Shown: one piece after another, positions 34,045-47,799 of the stretch
Numbering within the stretch: position 1 is the first letter of the stretch
Layout: the number at the start of each line of letters is the position of its first letter
Source of the DNA: Rhodamnia argentea
Lineage: Eukaryota; Streptophyta; Magnoliopsida; Myrtales; Myrtaceae
Assembly (NCBI RefSeq): GCF_020921035.1
Contig: NC_063154.1
Coordinates: 25,521,448-25,585,447 of the forward strand
Reading direction: 5' to 3'
DNA length: 64,000 nt
The notes under the pieces: generated by a model
Seen by the model: only the letters and a program-made list of their open reading frames with translations
Told to the model about the DNA's origin: nothing
Database searches by the model: none
Translations under genes and position numbers: made by a program

Positions 34045-37000
34045 TCATCTGGTGACAGAACCTTGAAGAAGATACAAGGCTCTGTTTCGAACCTGCACAG
34101 CATGAAGGCATCTTTAGAGACAAGATCTTTAAAAGCAGGCAAAAATGGCATTAGCAACCCATAACATACCTTTGCCGCGAACGATCTCAAATCTGTGCTG
34201 GTAATTAGACAGGAACAGTTCCGCAGATAAAGACCCCACATTTCCCTGATTACTGCTTTCTCTTCTAGAGTTGAGTTGAAGAAGAGCCAATTCTCCGCTA
34301 AAACCAAATAAATGTACATTCTGAAAAGATCACAACCTTTTTCTTTCACATTAATGGATATGAGCGAAGCCAGGATTTCTTCATCTGCAGCCTGAAGAAA
34401 AGTACCAGACTAGTAAATGGGAAGATTCTAATGGCCAGAAGCACACGAGATAGAATGTGAATGCAATGTTTTCTATAAACAATTTGGTGCCACCATGGTG
34501 CCATCTGCCGCTGCCTCCTGAGTTTTGGCTGTTTTTCCAAAGATTATATGGTTGAAATGACAATGAACGAAGAAATATCTCACTGCATGGACATTTAATA
34601 TATGCATTTAGGAAGACATTAATGATATCATGTCTATCCTACCAAACCATTTTATCTGTTAAAATTTCAATGTGCAGATAAAGAGTCTAAAACATGCTCA
34701 TGATCTAAACTATCTTTTGCTGATTTGTCAACTAGACAAGTTTGAACGACCTTTATTTAATGATATACGTATTCAGTACCTGCATTTGTTGTCTTACAAG
34801 AAAACTAGGAACAAAAGCAGACTAGAATGCACTGCAACCAATCTGCATTTTTTCATCGTGCTCAACTTATGTATTCAGGCATGACAATGAAAAGCAAATG
34901 CAATAAGGTTGTCTTTGAGCTTCTTCTAAAGCACATTACAATCAAATGACAAATAGATAGGGCAAAATAAAGAGCTGTGTCGCTATTTACTCATCAAAGC
35001 ATGTTGGGTGCAGATATTAAAGAAGAAAGGCGGCCTGCCTTATGATTGAGGAAATTTGCAAGCAGCCGATAGGCAACTTCACTTCTGAGGCACTTGCTAC
35101 GAGCATCAATGCCAGAAATGCACTCAACAGCACGCAAGCAGTTCAGGTCCATAGATAACCTGCATAAAAAGGTATAGTGTCAAAAGGTCAGAACTGTGTA
35201 CAAAGGCAAACAACATAATACAGAGGTCAGAGAGTTAGAACAGCCATTATCAATCACCAAATTGTTTTTCATTGAAACAGTAAAGCCAAAGCAAGGTATT
35301 GGCTTCATGTCTAAACAATAAGAGCAAGAGATACTTAAAAAACTAGCAAACTAGGCATGAACCAGAGAGGACATCTTAAGAGGAGGAAGACGCAAAATGA
35401 GACTCTGTTACATACGATCTTCCACATTTTTCCTTACTGAAAGAATAAATCTAACTATTCGGCCTAGAAAGAATAGTAGAGCAGTGGCCAGTAACCTGCT
35501 AGCAAGAGATTTCGTTACTTTCTTGCAGCTGGTGCTCCATTCCTCATGGGTAAAGTAACTGATTACTGATAACAAACATTCATACAGAAGCATTGAAAGG
35601 CCTTCAAGTCGGCGGTCTAGAAACAGACAAATCAACACTTCGGTTAATTTTTCGGCTTGTGAAGTTGAAAAAATAGGCCATTTACTCCTGAAAAAGAAAT
35701 GAAATGCAAGCTCTAATAAGAAAATAATATCATCAAGATCAACTATTAAAATCTATTTGATGGCCCAAAAATACGGGTTAAAAATTCTTCGCTAGATTTC
35801 CCAGTTTCTTGTTTTCAAGAATGTAAAGACCCCTGTCACGCTTAACATATGGCTTCTAGAAATGACTGACTCAGATGACAATCCAGAATGACTGACCTTA
35901 CTTGACAAGAAGCGGCCACAAATTTGATCCAAGCTCGAATATTCAAAGATGGGCCAGCATGCTTGGAATCTGGATAAAGATACTTGCAAATAACTATTAA
36001 ATACTAAAGGTCATATGTCCATATTTAGTAAATAAACTAATGATTTAGTTGCAATTACATACATGTAAAGGCATCTAGCAAAGAAGATAAATAAGTCGGT
36101 CAATAGGAGAAATATGACTTTGCTTCAGAAGAGAAAAGCTAATGTCTAAACAAATTTGAACTCTTGACATCCTCGTTGAGCAATCTTCTTCTGATAGAAG
36201 CACCAGCAAAAACAATCCACAACCCTCTTAACTTTGGGATAAGAATAGAAGGAGTACCATAACTTTTGTACGGCAGTCGCTTGAGCACCATAAATTTTTT
36301 TTTTCCGCTTACTTAAATGCCTATAAAATTGATCATTTGAGTGTTATTTCGGGCAAATAGTCCTACATGGATTTTTATTTAATTTTCTATATTGATGTGG
36401 ATATTTTTAATTATTTCTTGTCCTTTTTTTTTTTTTTTTTGCTTTTTTCTTTGCTAGTGAGGGTCACCGGCAACCCTCGCCGGCAGCAAAGGCCTGGGGC
36501 AAGGACCTTCGTCCGAGCGCCTTCGTGGCCGCAGGGAGGGGTGCAAAGGACCTCGCTAGACTGGACAAGGGTCACTTGTCCGTGGCCGGCAGGGCCACAA
36601 AGGCCTTGCCCAAGGCCATCGTGGCCTCACTAGATCTAGGTGAGGCCACCTCACCCTCGGCCGGTGGGACCACAATGGCCTCTCCCTGCGCGAAGCTAAG
36701 GGTAGACATGTTGACTATTTCGTCCGACTATGCAATGAACCTAAACTTAGGAGCTTACCCATATCAACAGATCCTGCGTCAGATAAGACGAACACGAATC
36801 CATATATGCTAAGGGCTCTTTCCAGTTCAGAATATGTAGGGAGCCAGTCTATTTTGATGGGTGCAGAAGTTCCCTAATCAGCAAAGGCCAGGAACAAGGA
36901 GAACAATCAACAAGCACAAATCTTAACATTGAGCACGAGAAATTTGCTTGATGTCAAGAAGCAGTAAGTCAACCTCATTTTTGCCTGAGAGTACGTCGCA

Positions 37001-38287
37001 CCAGAGATCGCATGCCGAAGTTCTCAATCTCTTTTCTGATGCAAACATCACTGACAGAGGAAGATATCCAGATATATTAAAGAGCAAGACGCAGGACCGG
37101 ATATTTGCAGGATGTTAAAATATGAAAATATATAAACTCACATAAATGGAAAGTCCATTTTGCAAGAGCCATTTCAAGATGACCACTTAATGTTATGAGC
37201 TTGGATAACCAGCCATTCACCAGGAGTCCTTCCAAAAAGTCGGATTCTGCACCAGTGCAAAATCCACCATAAACATCTTTTTCCTCACCTCACTATCCGA
37301 ATCCAAAATTGCTGTATCAACTAGTGAACGCAGCTGACCTAGATTCTAGAAAAATGCCATTCACTGAACGCAGCTGCAGAATGGAAAGCAACAAGAGTAC
37401 CTTCTCGTTTACCGACTTCCACCAATGAATTATGTTTGCTATGACCAAGAGCCTGGAAAGTAGCACAGCTACCAAGCTCAGGTAAAACTACAGCTGGTGG
37501 ACTTTTCTGAAATAGAGAGGAACCAAGCATTATTGATTATGCCACTATGTGCTAGCATCAACACCCTATTGATATTGTGAATAAAAAGCGCATAAGTACA
37601 TTGATGTTAGATAATGCGAAAACGAGAAACCTGAACTCCAAAAACTTGCAGTCCCCAGTGGGATAATTCATCTTCGCCACCCATTTCCTTCATCTGCACA
37701 AATAGAGAGCATAACCGTCACACATCCCGACTCAATCGAAAAGTTGAAAATGATCCTAAGATGCACAAGAGGGTCCATCCACCTGTTTTTGATACTGATC
37801 AAGGGTATGGGACAAAGTTGCTTCTCTGGCGTCATCTTCCTCGTCGGAGTCATGCTTTAGCACCCTTTTCCGTTTCGCTGCTCCCGCGACCCGCTTCCCT
37901 TTCTCTTTATAGAAGTCGCTCAACAGATCATCCAAGCCAATGACCTTCTTACTGCTCGAGGCGATGATATTATTAGGACATCATAAGAACCGCTATGATC
38001 TGACCCATGAAAGCTAAACTGTAACTTAATATAGCATGCCGTAATCATACTACGCAGCAAGTGCATCAGACACAACAACTTGACCCAAAGAGCTCCGAAC
38101 TGAATAAGCGAAGTCGCTCGCCGGATTCTCATATAGTGGATAACAAGAATTCGAAGCACACAGCGCTGATAAAAGAATATCAAAAGGGGAAATTATGGGG
38201 TGGGAGAAAGGACCTTTTCTTGGCAGGAGCGGAAACGAGCGGATCTTCCAACTCGAAGTCAAGCCGAGAACCAAACTCGGACTTCAT
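34045..38287 (-). CDS. 12-exon nuclear-type protein gene, unit B copy (candidate NSE6/ASAP1-like)
   Basis: This is collinear with the A copy. It has the same twelve exons, start MKSEFGSRLDFELED at 38287 and end VRNRALYLLQGSVTR with TGA at 34047-34045. Amino-acid differences are modest (for example SSKKVIGLDD for SRKKVIGLDD, and ENWLFFNSTLEEKA for ENWLLFNSTLEDKA). I saw no added stop or indel inside exons. The repeated GTGAG in exon 5 and the GC donor after exon 10 are shared with A, so both predate the duplication. Conservation of exon frames in two copies argues that the gene is, or recently was, functional. Identity is as uncertain as for the A copy. Confidence 0.6.
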
Positions 38288-38392
38288 GGGAGAAAAATGA
38301 AACCACCCCAACAAGACTGCTGCTGCTCTTGGTGCCCTTTTCTTCGTTCACTCCAAATGAACCGAGGCCACTTTGAGAAGATATACAGTAAA

Positions 38393-38405
38393 TGGGCCGG
38401 GCCCA
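38393..38405. promoter_or_regulatory. Palindromic site II-type element, unit B
   Basis: TGGGCCGGGCCCA, as at 11865-11877, 106 bp upstream of the start codon. Confidence 0.5.
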
Positions 38406-38548
38406 CAGATTCTTCGCTACGGTGACAATTTGATAAAAACTCGCTTGCCGTCACTTCTCTCGTTTTCTTTCATTTGTTTGATGGCTGATTTAATTTCAGA
38501 TTTGGATCCAACTATTTAAATTGTAGTTAAAAAATTTTGATAGCTAGG

Positions 38549-39831
38549 TGATGAAGGTGAAGAATCTGCTGGACTTTCAATGGGTGCTTGGTGTTGCATA
38601 TGGATGGTTGGTTGTTTTTGCCTGTGTAGTAAAGTTCCTCATCAACTTTACGCTATGGTCACGTCAGGCAGTCGTGGAACGAGCCAAAGCGAGTGCATGG
38701 CTTGAAAAAAAGTGATGGCTAAGGCTTCATTTGCTTCCGGTGTTGTATCAGCGGCCACTGGAGATGACGGCTCTTTGTGGGAAAGATGTCACACCTTCTA
38801 GAGTAGATGCACTTGCTGGAGAAAAGATGGTTCTAGTGTGACTGTGTTCTTAAGGTAGGAAATTATACGTCCTCGTGGCTATACCAGAGATGTGAGCATG
38901 TATGTCACTTCATGCTATGTGAAGATATGTCATTGATAATGTTGTGAAGAACTTTCTGGGTGCAAGGACTGAGGATACAAAATTATTTGGCTGGGGCTAT
39001 TCAGCGGAGGGTAGGTTAGGAAAGATTGGAGGTCTGCGTTGGAATCTACTGCCAGTATGTCTGTCAGAGAAATACAGGGTCTAAGTTCAGCCAAAGAAGT
39101 TGCAGAGAAGCGGGTTTTAGAAGGCATGGACAAGGAGAAAGATATGCCAATATTATTGGAACCTTGTTGAGTTGAAGAGCTGAGCGGTGTTGAAGTTTCG
39201 GACATTGCATGTGGGCTCGACCATTCCTTAGTTCTTTGCAGTAAGTAAGAGTTTTCCTCATTTTTGTCTTCTTAAGTACATTGAGTCGAGAGCAGGATGA
39301 GCCGACATTTGAGCACAAATTACTTAGTGAGGGTGGCCTCTGCCAACTGGCTTAAGAGTTAGCTTCATTTAATTTTTATCCACATTCTTCAGTTTAGATG
39401 AATGTTGATCTTGGATGGTGTCTAGCAGGAAAGGGTATGTCCCATATCAATACCATCAGGTCTTGGCTATTCCATAGCAATTTGCAAGGATGCATCATTG
39501 GATGCAGCCTCAGAATCCTCGAAAAAAATTGTATCCTGGGGATGGAATCAAAGCTGTCAGCTTGGTAGGCCAGGGTCCGAGAACCTTCCGCTGGTGGTCG
39601 ACGGATTAGCAGGGGAATGTCCAGTGACAGTTTAGGGAGGGTGCGTACATTTTATTGCTCTCACGTCCAAGAGACAGGTATGGGTATGGGGCTGCGGCAG
39701 AAATGGAAGACTTGGATTGGGAAGCTCCAACGACAAGACCGAGCCAACTTCCTTGGGACTCTTTAGAAGGTCTGGAAGTTCTACAGGTTGTGTCAGGTCT
39801 TGATCATAGTCTAATCCTTGGAGCTGAATGA
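38549..39831 (+). pseudogene. RCC1-repeat family gene relic, unit B
   Basis: Same fragments as the A relic (KLFGWGYSAEGRLGK, VEVSDIACGLDHSLVLC, VWVWGCGRNGRLGLGSS, final SGLDHSLILGAE with stop at 39831). It is more decayed: a TGA interrupts the EPC-VEEL region (about 39166), a TAG interrupts the VSVSEGR region (about 39632), and a base is missing near 38706. The shared frameshift near the C-terminus shows that inactivation began before the A/B duplication. Confidence 0.82.
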
Positions 39832-41416
39832 TCTTTAGTTTGAATGAGTAGCTTAATAACCTGGCTAGTAGTTTCTGTCTTGTCCTGCTCGGCGTCTCCG
39901 CCATGGAATTGGCTAGCTAACTCGTTACCTATAAGAGCGGGAAGTTGCATTTGAAGCCCCGCGGGAAGTTACACCTTAGCAGACATTGTCTCCCTTTCGA
40001 TTCCTGATCTTCGAGACGAGAAGAATGAAGAGACAAAGAAAACATGTGTAAACCCTTGATCCAATCCCGTGGCCATGGACACGGACTATCTTCTGACATA
40101 TGCTCGGTGGATCTTAATGTTTGCATATCTATTACTCGCAGCTGCACACATTTCGCTTTCACATGCATGCTGATCCTTGCAGAAAGTCCTCATGTCCATT
40201 CCAAGCTGAAAGAAATTTTCTTGAGACTATTCTTTTGTTAGCAAGAACATTTGATCTGTGCTTGGCGTGGCAGCGATCTACCGCTTCCATTTTGAATTGG
40301 TGGTCATGGGATGGTGGGTACTGTAGTTTGAATCCATAGTTGCACCGACCATAAGAATCCGATTTGAAGGGGACAGAAAAGGGCAGCGATCGGCCGTTTC
40401 GATATTTTAACAAAACTAAGGAGGGGACACAGAAAAGGGTAGTGAGGGTCCACTTGAGTTTTATTCTGATCTATTCATTTGTTTTGTGACTCATAATTTG
40501 ATAATGTTTCAGAAGTGCGTAAGTTCTCATTGTAGAGATCTTACCTCGCAATGGTGAATTATTGATCCTTTTAATTCTATTCAGTGTAGTGCTTCTTTTA
40601 GTATTTTTAAATTTTCTTTTTTCATTATCAACTATATTTGTTTTCATGTGTCCGCAGTTTTTACTAATTTCAGGATGGAAAGGAGAAGCAGGCAGGTCCT
40701 GTTGTGCAACTTAACCTAATACACTTGCTAGCAGATTTTGTGTGTTCCTATTTGCAAGCCTAAAGCTGTGGATACGATACTCTAACTTTTGCTTGAAAGT
40801 TTAGAACAAGGCGGTGCTTCAACTCCTGATTTACTGGGGATTCATTTACAGACCTCTCATTCAGAGCGCTTACATGCTCGTATGTAATTGCAATTTTACC
40901 CATAAGTTTGCTTTATAAGACTGCAAGGTTCCCTTAATAGCCTAAGTTTCTCAGGCTTTTCTTCTGCCTTTTGCTGCTGCTGCTTGATGATTTGTCTCAT
41001 ATAGGGAGTTTAGGCTTTGAGAAGCCTTCTCGTGAGACCGTGGTTTTGATGATGGTTGACACCTAATTTTGTCAATCAAGTTAGATTTTTCTTATAAAAT
41101 ATTAAAAAGGCCAAAATTAAAAAAAACAATTAAGACAAGAATATATAAGTAGGCAATTTTCTTTTCTTAAAAATAAAAAAATGAAAGGAAAAGAATAACC
41201 CGCAAACCAGCCCTCGGACTGGCTTGCGTACCGAACCGCACAGGGCCCAGCCTGACCCTTCTTTTTCTCACTGGTTCAGGCAATATCCCAGCCCACTAAC
41301 GTTCACTTCCTCCCTCAAATACACTTCACCCACTCCATCTCCTCCCTATCACTAGACATCACTTCCTTCTAGAGGAGTCAATATGGGTCTTTGACCCTTT
41401 TTTATTCACTTGGATC
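39832..41416. other. Intergenic/3' flank, unit B
   Basis: Counterpart of 13308-14893. No supported gene. Confidence 0.45.
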
Positions 41417-41897
41417 TAAGAGTGAGCGGTTCTTGGTCCGGTCCGGTCCGTTTCCCATCAAAATCGAGGAATCGGACCGGTGGTCCCGGTTCCCATTTTT
41501 TAGAACGGTGAACTGGATCAGTCATCCTTGGAACAAGGAACTGGACCGGTTCCAAGGCTGTTCCGAGGAATCTATGTTCATGAAAAAATTATGCACCTGT
41601 AACATTAAAATCTCAACAACAATTCAATAACATTTCACGATATCTGATAGGGATGGACGCATTATGGACAATGCATTGGACAGTAACATTGGAAGCTCCA
41701 AAGGCAAAGCAAACCCTAAGCCTAAACAAGTAAACATTAGGTTTACTTTTAAAAAAATTTAAAAAAACGACTGGTCCGATCCGATCTTGGGCCCTAGAAT
41801 TGAGAACCAGAACCACTCGGTCACCGGAACGGATCCTTCTAAAATCGGGAACCGAACCATTGGTCCTGGTCCGGATGGTTTTTTTTATTCACCCCTA
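41417..41897 (+). mobile_element. hAT-like MITE, unit B, 481 bp
   Basis: Ends TAAGAGTGAGCGG and TTCACCCCTA, flanked by CTTGGATC (41409-41416) and CTTAGATC (41898-41905), a 7/8 match as 8-bp TSD. It is about 50 bp shorter than in A through internal deletions. Confidence 0.75.
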
Positions 41898-42450
41898 CTT
41901 AGATCATATATGGATTCAGTAAATTTTAAAAATGAGTCAAATATGGGTCTAAGCTTATGGAGCCTACTCAAATATAGGTCTTAACCCAACCCATTTTCGG
42001 CCCATGGCCTACAACTTTCCAAGCATCACTTGTAAATAGGCCTCAAGTATATTAATTTTATATTTTATTTTTATAAGTAAAAGAAAAAAATTAAATTAAG
42101 AAATGTAAAAACATTTTTTCGACCCACCGCCGCGATCACCGTCTCTCGCTGCTGGAGAAAAAGGAAAATAAAAATAAATAAAATAATAATTTTCTTAAAA
42201 ATAAATAATAATTTAAAAAAGTATTTTTTAATTGGTTCTAAAAAATTAAAAAATTTTAAAATCTTTGGGGGAGCTCTTGAAGTACAAGTCCGAGGAAGGT
42301 GTGCGAGCGGTCGTGCTCATTTGGGATGACAAGACTTCACACGACATGTTCCTCTTGGAAACGGGATGCTTAACCGTCTCATATGTAATTAAGCATTGCT
42401 AGAATATGGAAATGTCCTCATGGTTTTAGGGATGATCGGAATACTGCTGG

Positions 42451-45400
42451 TGTCACGCCCTAAATAATTCAAATGCGGCCCCACCACCATCATCACATTT
42501 CATTTCCCTATGCATTCTTATCTCTCCATCCTCTCTACTTTCTCTCTCTCTCTCCCGCTCGTCTCTTTTCCCCCTCCCCTGCTCACGCTCGAACTAGACC
42601 CCTCCCCCACCGAACGATCATCCTCCTTCCTCCGGCCTCTTCGTGCGATGCCACCTCACCACCTTCGACCACCACCTCCAGCCGCACCTCACCGCCACCA
42701 CTGACCCCTCCAGCGCCGTTGCCGGTCTCCGGACGGCCGTGAAAGCCGCCGCGAACCACCCTAGAACCGACAACCCCTGTTTTCGAGTTTTGCCGCTTTT
42801 GCTTCTGTTCCAGCTCGGACCGCGCGCTTACGCCGCTCGCCACCGCCACCGCGATCGACGACCTCCTTAGAGTCCCATCTCGTCCCTCGGAGCTTGTGGT
42901 GGCCGGTCGTCGCCTGTGGAAGCCGCGAACCACCTCGGCCAGCCTCCCCTGTTCTGCGCTCGCGAGGGGTCTATTTCTGCCGGTTCTATTCAGCCGGCGT
43001 TCCGCCACCCCAGCTGGTCCCAAAGGTCGTCCTTGACCTACGGGTGAGTCCTCTAGCCTTCCCCAGCCTCGCCTCAACCCGTGAGGTTGAGTTTCCCTCA
43101 ACTCAGCCCCGGTTTCCCTTTTTTTACTTCTACTGGTTTTGTTTTTCTAGCCTCCGCTATTCGTTGGAGCTCCGGTGGCTGAGCTGCTGCCGTTTGCGGT
43201 GATCTCACCGCCGAGCTCATCATTGTTTCGGTCGGGAACAATGTCGCCGGAACAATGCCGCCGGTGAACAGTATTTCCGCCGTGAACGGTGATTTTCGAC
43301 CTCGGCCTCAAAAATCGTGCACGACCCGACCTCGACCGCCTTTTTTTGGTGAGTTGACCCTAATCTTTGGTTAGGGCGCTAATTGCGCCTAGGATTAGTT
43401 AGCTAGTCGATAGGGCGTTTAAGTAGATTTGATTATGGTCGGATTAGTTAGAAACCCGGTTTAGGGTAAATGGTCATAATCGATTAAATTAGAATTGTCT
43501 ATGGCTAATTAATGTTAAACGAATTTGATTGTATGTTGTGATTTGATCGCGAGCAAGCGATAGGTTAAGGACAAGCGATCAATTGGCGATTATAAATCAA
43601 ACTCGCTAATCAATGACTCTAGCATGAAATTGAGCCTTTATGTGGCCTAATTGAATTGGTTTATTCGTGTTGAATTGATGACCTTGTTTGGACGGATCGC
43701 CTCGTTGAAATGTTGATTTGAGTACCTTGAATGCTTGTTGAGTGAATTGGCGTTCGTTTGGGAGTTAATTGCCCCGTGTATCTTTGTAGCGTCTATTTGG
43801 TAGTCTGCATATGCATATGACCATGTGCAAGATCAAAGACATATTTAAGCACGAAAATGGCTTTGGGCCGAGTCTTTGAGCACGTTTGTGTGAGCATCCG
43901 GCCTAAATCAAAGAGAATAAATTGATTGATGTGTCGAGTGTGCTGTATGGTCATATGAAAGAACGATGATGGGTTTTCCTGGCAAGTTAATACTGTACAC
44001 ATAGTACACACCGTACCATTTGTATAGAACCACACGACTTGCCAGAAGTACGATAATTCATGCCCCGTATGGTACGTACGGTTTTAAGGGATTATCGGAT
44101 CCCGGTCGCAGCTTGTGATGGACCGAAGCCCCGTATAGGGATGCCTACTTGCCGTGCTGTGCAGAGTGCACTAGATACACTGCTTGTAGTAGTTGTAACA
44201 TCCTGAATTCTGACCCACTTTCGAAGCTTTGAATAAATGAAAGGTCTCATTGGTGTATTTCGGTCGAATCTCACTCGGAATTGATCCCTCTCGAGCGGAC
44301 TAATCAAATGGGAATGGCTAGCTAGGAAAATTAAGTACGTGGACCTAAGAACTTGATCCTGGATTGACTCTTTAGCCATGAAAATTGTCGAGAGAATATT
44401 CTGGACCAATGTAGGCTGATCCTAAAATGATTAAGGAACGATTTGGATAATACCCTACGCTTGGATCACGGGTGATTCCGTTTGACCTCGTATGGGTTTC
44501 GAACGTCTTTAAATTATTTTCTAACGATCGTGTCCATCGGGACTAGTGATTGAACCTCACAATTGAATGACAACCAAAGTCGACATGGCTCGAGAAATTC
44601 TTAAACGTGATATTAATCACGGGTCAATACGCACAACTCCTAAAAGCCGCCTGTTAGTTTGAGATAAGCTGAAATTTTTATTGATCGAGATTGATCACAA
44701 ATCGAACTTCAAAAATTGACGTTGGACCTTCAGGAGTTGCAATAATTAAATTTTGGACATTTTCTCATCTAGTGTACGATTTCTTCGCGGTTCGCCCCAA
44801 AAGGTTCAGGAAAAATAAAATTTGAACTGGAGATGGGAAAAGACCCATTTATCCTTGAAAAATATCCAAGTTTTCACTTTGGCTCAAGGGCATTTTGGTC
44901 AAATAATCCCCTTGACCGAAAATGTTGACTATTCCTTGGTGAGAAATGATCATTTTGCCCCTCTTGCATTCAAGACACCAAAATATCTCTCCCAAAATAT
45001 TATCCTACCATTTATTATTAAATGTTGGTCTTCTTCTCCAAATTTTCAAGACAACATTCTCTCTCTACCTCACTTCTCTCTCTCTTGGCCAAAACCTCCA
45101 TTGTTGCTCTCCCTCACCGAAAAATTTCCCAAGCCTCGCTGGATTCATCTTGGATCGCCAGAGCTTGACTACCACCCGAACCGCCTTGAATCGCCGGATT
45201 TTTGTGGATTTTTAGCCGAGCAAGGGAGTCGCCGGAGCCATCGGTTGGAATCAAAATTTCTCGCGACTTTCTCGCCGGAAAACTTGCTAAAATTGTGGTA
45301 AGTTGTTCCCTAACCTTATATTAGGTACCTAGGGTGCTAATGGACTTGAGATTTGGTAGATTTTGGTGAAAAATTGGTTGTTTTTGGCCATTTTTATGCC

Positions 45401-47799
45401 TTGGCCGAGAATGAAGTTTTGAGGAGAGAGAAACCATGTTCTTAAAGTGAATAGTGAATTCAAGAGGATATTTGCATTGTCAAAATTGGACCATGGTTAC
45501 TTTTGCTAACTCTAGTTACTTTATGCAATTATTTAACCATGGTTAGGTTAGTTATTAACTCTAGTTAATTTTTGAACCATGGTTAGATTATATTTTAACT
45601 ATAGTTACTTTTATGTGATATTATGTTGTTATGCCATGGAATTTATTAAATGTGGTATTATTATAGTTTAGTACTATAGTAGTGAATTAATTGCACGTTA
45701 GAATATTTAAATTGTTCGGTCCTGATAAATTCCCAGGTTGGTATAATTAAATTGTATGGTGCGTATTAATTGCACGTTAGTATAATTTTAATCGCACGTT
45801 AGCATAAATATGGTCGTATGGCGTATATTGAATTCTGTGGTAGAATAGATTGATCGTGTGGTCTGGATTAATCTATGGATTAGCGTGAATTAATCGGGTG
45901 GTCCCGATTTATTAATTCTCTAATGTGAGCGAATCACGTGGTCTCGATCTATTCTCAAAGAATATGAAGGTCGTATCTAATCAAGTCGTTTGAGGCCAAA
46001 GTAAGACATATTCATCTGATTGTCCGAGACCGAGAAAATATGAGGGTCGTATTCGTCTGATTGTGCGAGACCGATAAGATATGAAAGTCGTGTTCAATTA
46101 AGTCGTCCGAGACCAAAGTGAGTCGTGTTCGACTAATTGTCAGAGACTTAATCCGGTCGTGTTCCTATGTGTCCGAGACCGAGATTTATGGGTCGTATTC
46201 CTTTGTGTCTGAGACCCTGGTATATATATAGAGCCGTGTTTTATAAAGGTCCGAGGTTCAATGTTGTGAACTTGTATGAAGTCGATGGAGTAACGTGAAA
46301 TTTTCAGAGTAATGTGGATAATTATATTATGGCCCGATGCGTTAAACGCGGGCCCCAGAGCACGTTGGAATATTTTATTGTCGGTCTGAGGGGTGGAACG
46401 TCGAAACAGGAGTAACGTAGAATATTTGAGAAGGAGTAAGAATTTTTGGAGGAAGAATGGAATTTTTCTGGATTTTTAATTGTGGAATTTTTGGATAAGA
46501 AAGAAGGATTGTTGGAAATTGTTCGCTGAAAATGTGTCCGGAGGCACTAGAGCCCTAACTTAGGGTTATGGGCTTTCTTATTGAGATTTTATCTCACCCC
46601 GTTGTGGGCTCGTTGTTTATTTCGGACCCTCCGCCGCAAGTATGAATGAACCGCCTCGGAGGTTGGGTGTTCCCCGAGGTCATGGTACTAGGAGAAGATA
46701 GGAAGGTTGTAGAGCCATCAAATACGGAACAGTCACCCGAGCTTAACGAGGATGAGTAGGAGGTGAGAGATGATATAGTACCGGATAGTGAGGACGAGGC
46801 CTAGGATAGTTGGCCTCTTGAGCTTTTGTAGAGTATTTTCTTTTGGAAGCATAGCGGGCTTCGACCACGTAATCTTTTGTTATAGGTGGTCACAGGCTTG
46901 TACAATGGCCTCTGAAGCCCTAGGTTTGAAGGTTGTAACAATTATGTATGTATGTACGTAAGTTTGTCTTACCGTCCCAAGTCATCGTGATGTTAATTGG
47001 TTTATGTAGGGGGAATTGTTTCTGCTTCCGCAAGTGTTGTATTTGTTGGCTTTTGGATCTTGGAGAACTGTACACGGTTGTGGCTAGGTGGGATGTTGAC
47101 GGCTTGCGGGGTTCGGGTCGTAACGGTAGTCGTTGCCGAGAGGGAAAAGGAACGTAACCCGATCATGCCGGAAGAGTGCGGGATCGCATTAATTGTGAGA
47201 GTCGATCACGCCGATCGCGTGGATCCTCATCACTGTGGCGCCAAGAGCGTGATCATCGTTAATAAATAGACTTGTGTGGTGTCCAGTGCATACTTGTGAG
47301 TGTGATGCTTTGTTCGGTTGGTTGTCTGATGTGATTGTTGAGTTGAGTCAAGCATTGCATTATGTGTGGCTGAAGGCTGGTAAGTATGCATGTGGATGAT
47401 TATTGTCATGTGATATGATTGCTAGATATATGTTTATATCATGGTTTTATAATCCTCGTGTTTAGGATGTTATAGGCAAATCAGTGTCCTAATCGAGCTT
47501 AAGTTTGATTAACTGAGATTTATATCTCACCCTGTTGTGGGAACCATTTTTAGGTCTCAAGTGATGGAGCTTTACGGATATCAAGGCTAGGTTATGAGGG
47601 TAGTCTTTTGGAGTAGATGAGAAGTTAACCTTATTTGACCTGGTAACCTTTTGAGATCTTAGTGAGCCGCCCCGAAGTATGGGGTTGTATATATTTCTGT
47701 AGCTCAGTAGGGTTAAGACTCATTTGCTGTCTTTTAACTGTATATGTTACTTTTTTATTATTTGCCTTGGGTCGCGGGCTCAAGAGTCGGAGCATGACA
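42451..47799 (+). mobile_element. Solo LTR3 (2412 bp without insert, TSD GCTGG), interrupted by LTR4
   Basis: It begins TGTCACGCCCTAAATAATTC and ends GAGTCGGAGCATGACA. GCTGG flanks it at 42446-42450 and 47800-47804. Unit A has the single uninterrupted GCTGG at 17688-17692. No coding domains are present, so it is a solo LTR. The left third (about 42470-43340) is unusually GC- and CT-rich and gives long chance ORFs on both strands. It shares short motifs with LTR2 (GGTGAGTTGACCCTAA, and a GAGATTTATATCTCACC-type block near the end), suggesting related families. Confidence 0.9.
44194..47125 (+). mobile_element. Solo LTR4 (2932 bp, TSD GTAGT), nested in LTR3
   Basis: It begins TGTAACATCCTGAATT and ends GGGTTCGGGTCGTAACG. 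Alignment to LTR2 by eye is continuous from end to end, so the terminal CG is a mutated CA. Flanks are GTAGT at 44189-44193 and 47126-47130. Same family as LTR2, but clearly diverged from it. Confidence 0.88.

Noticed and set aside
42583..43101. 172-codon open frame on the minus strand
   Set aside because: It lies inside the GC-rich part of solo LTR3, has Arg/Gly-biased composition and no recognisable domain, and an overlapping frame on the plus strand is also open. It is a composition artefact.
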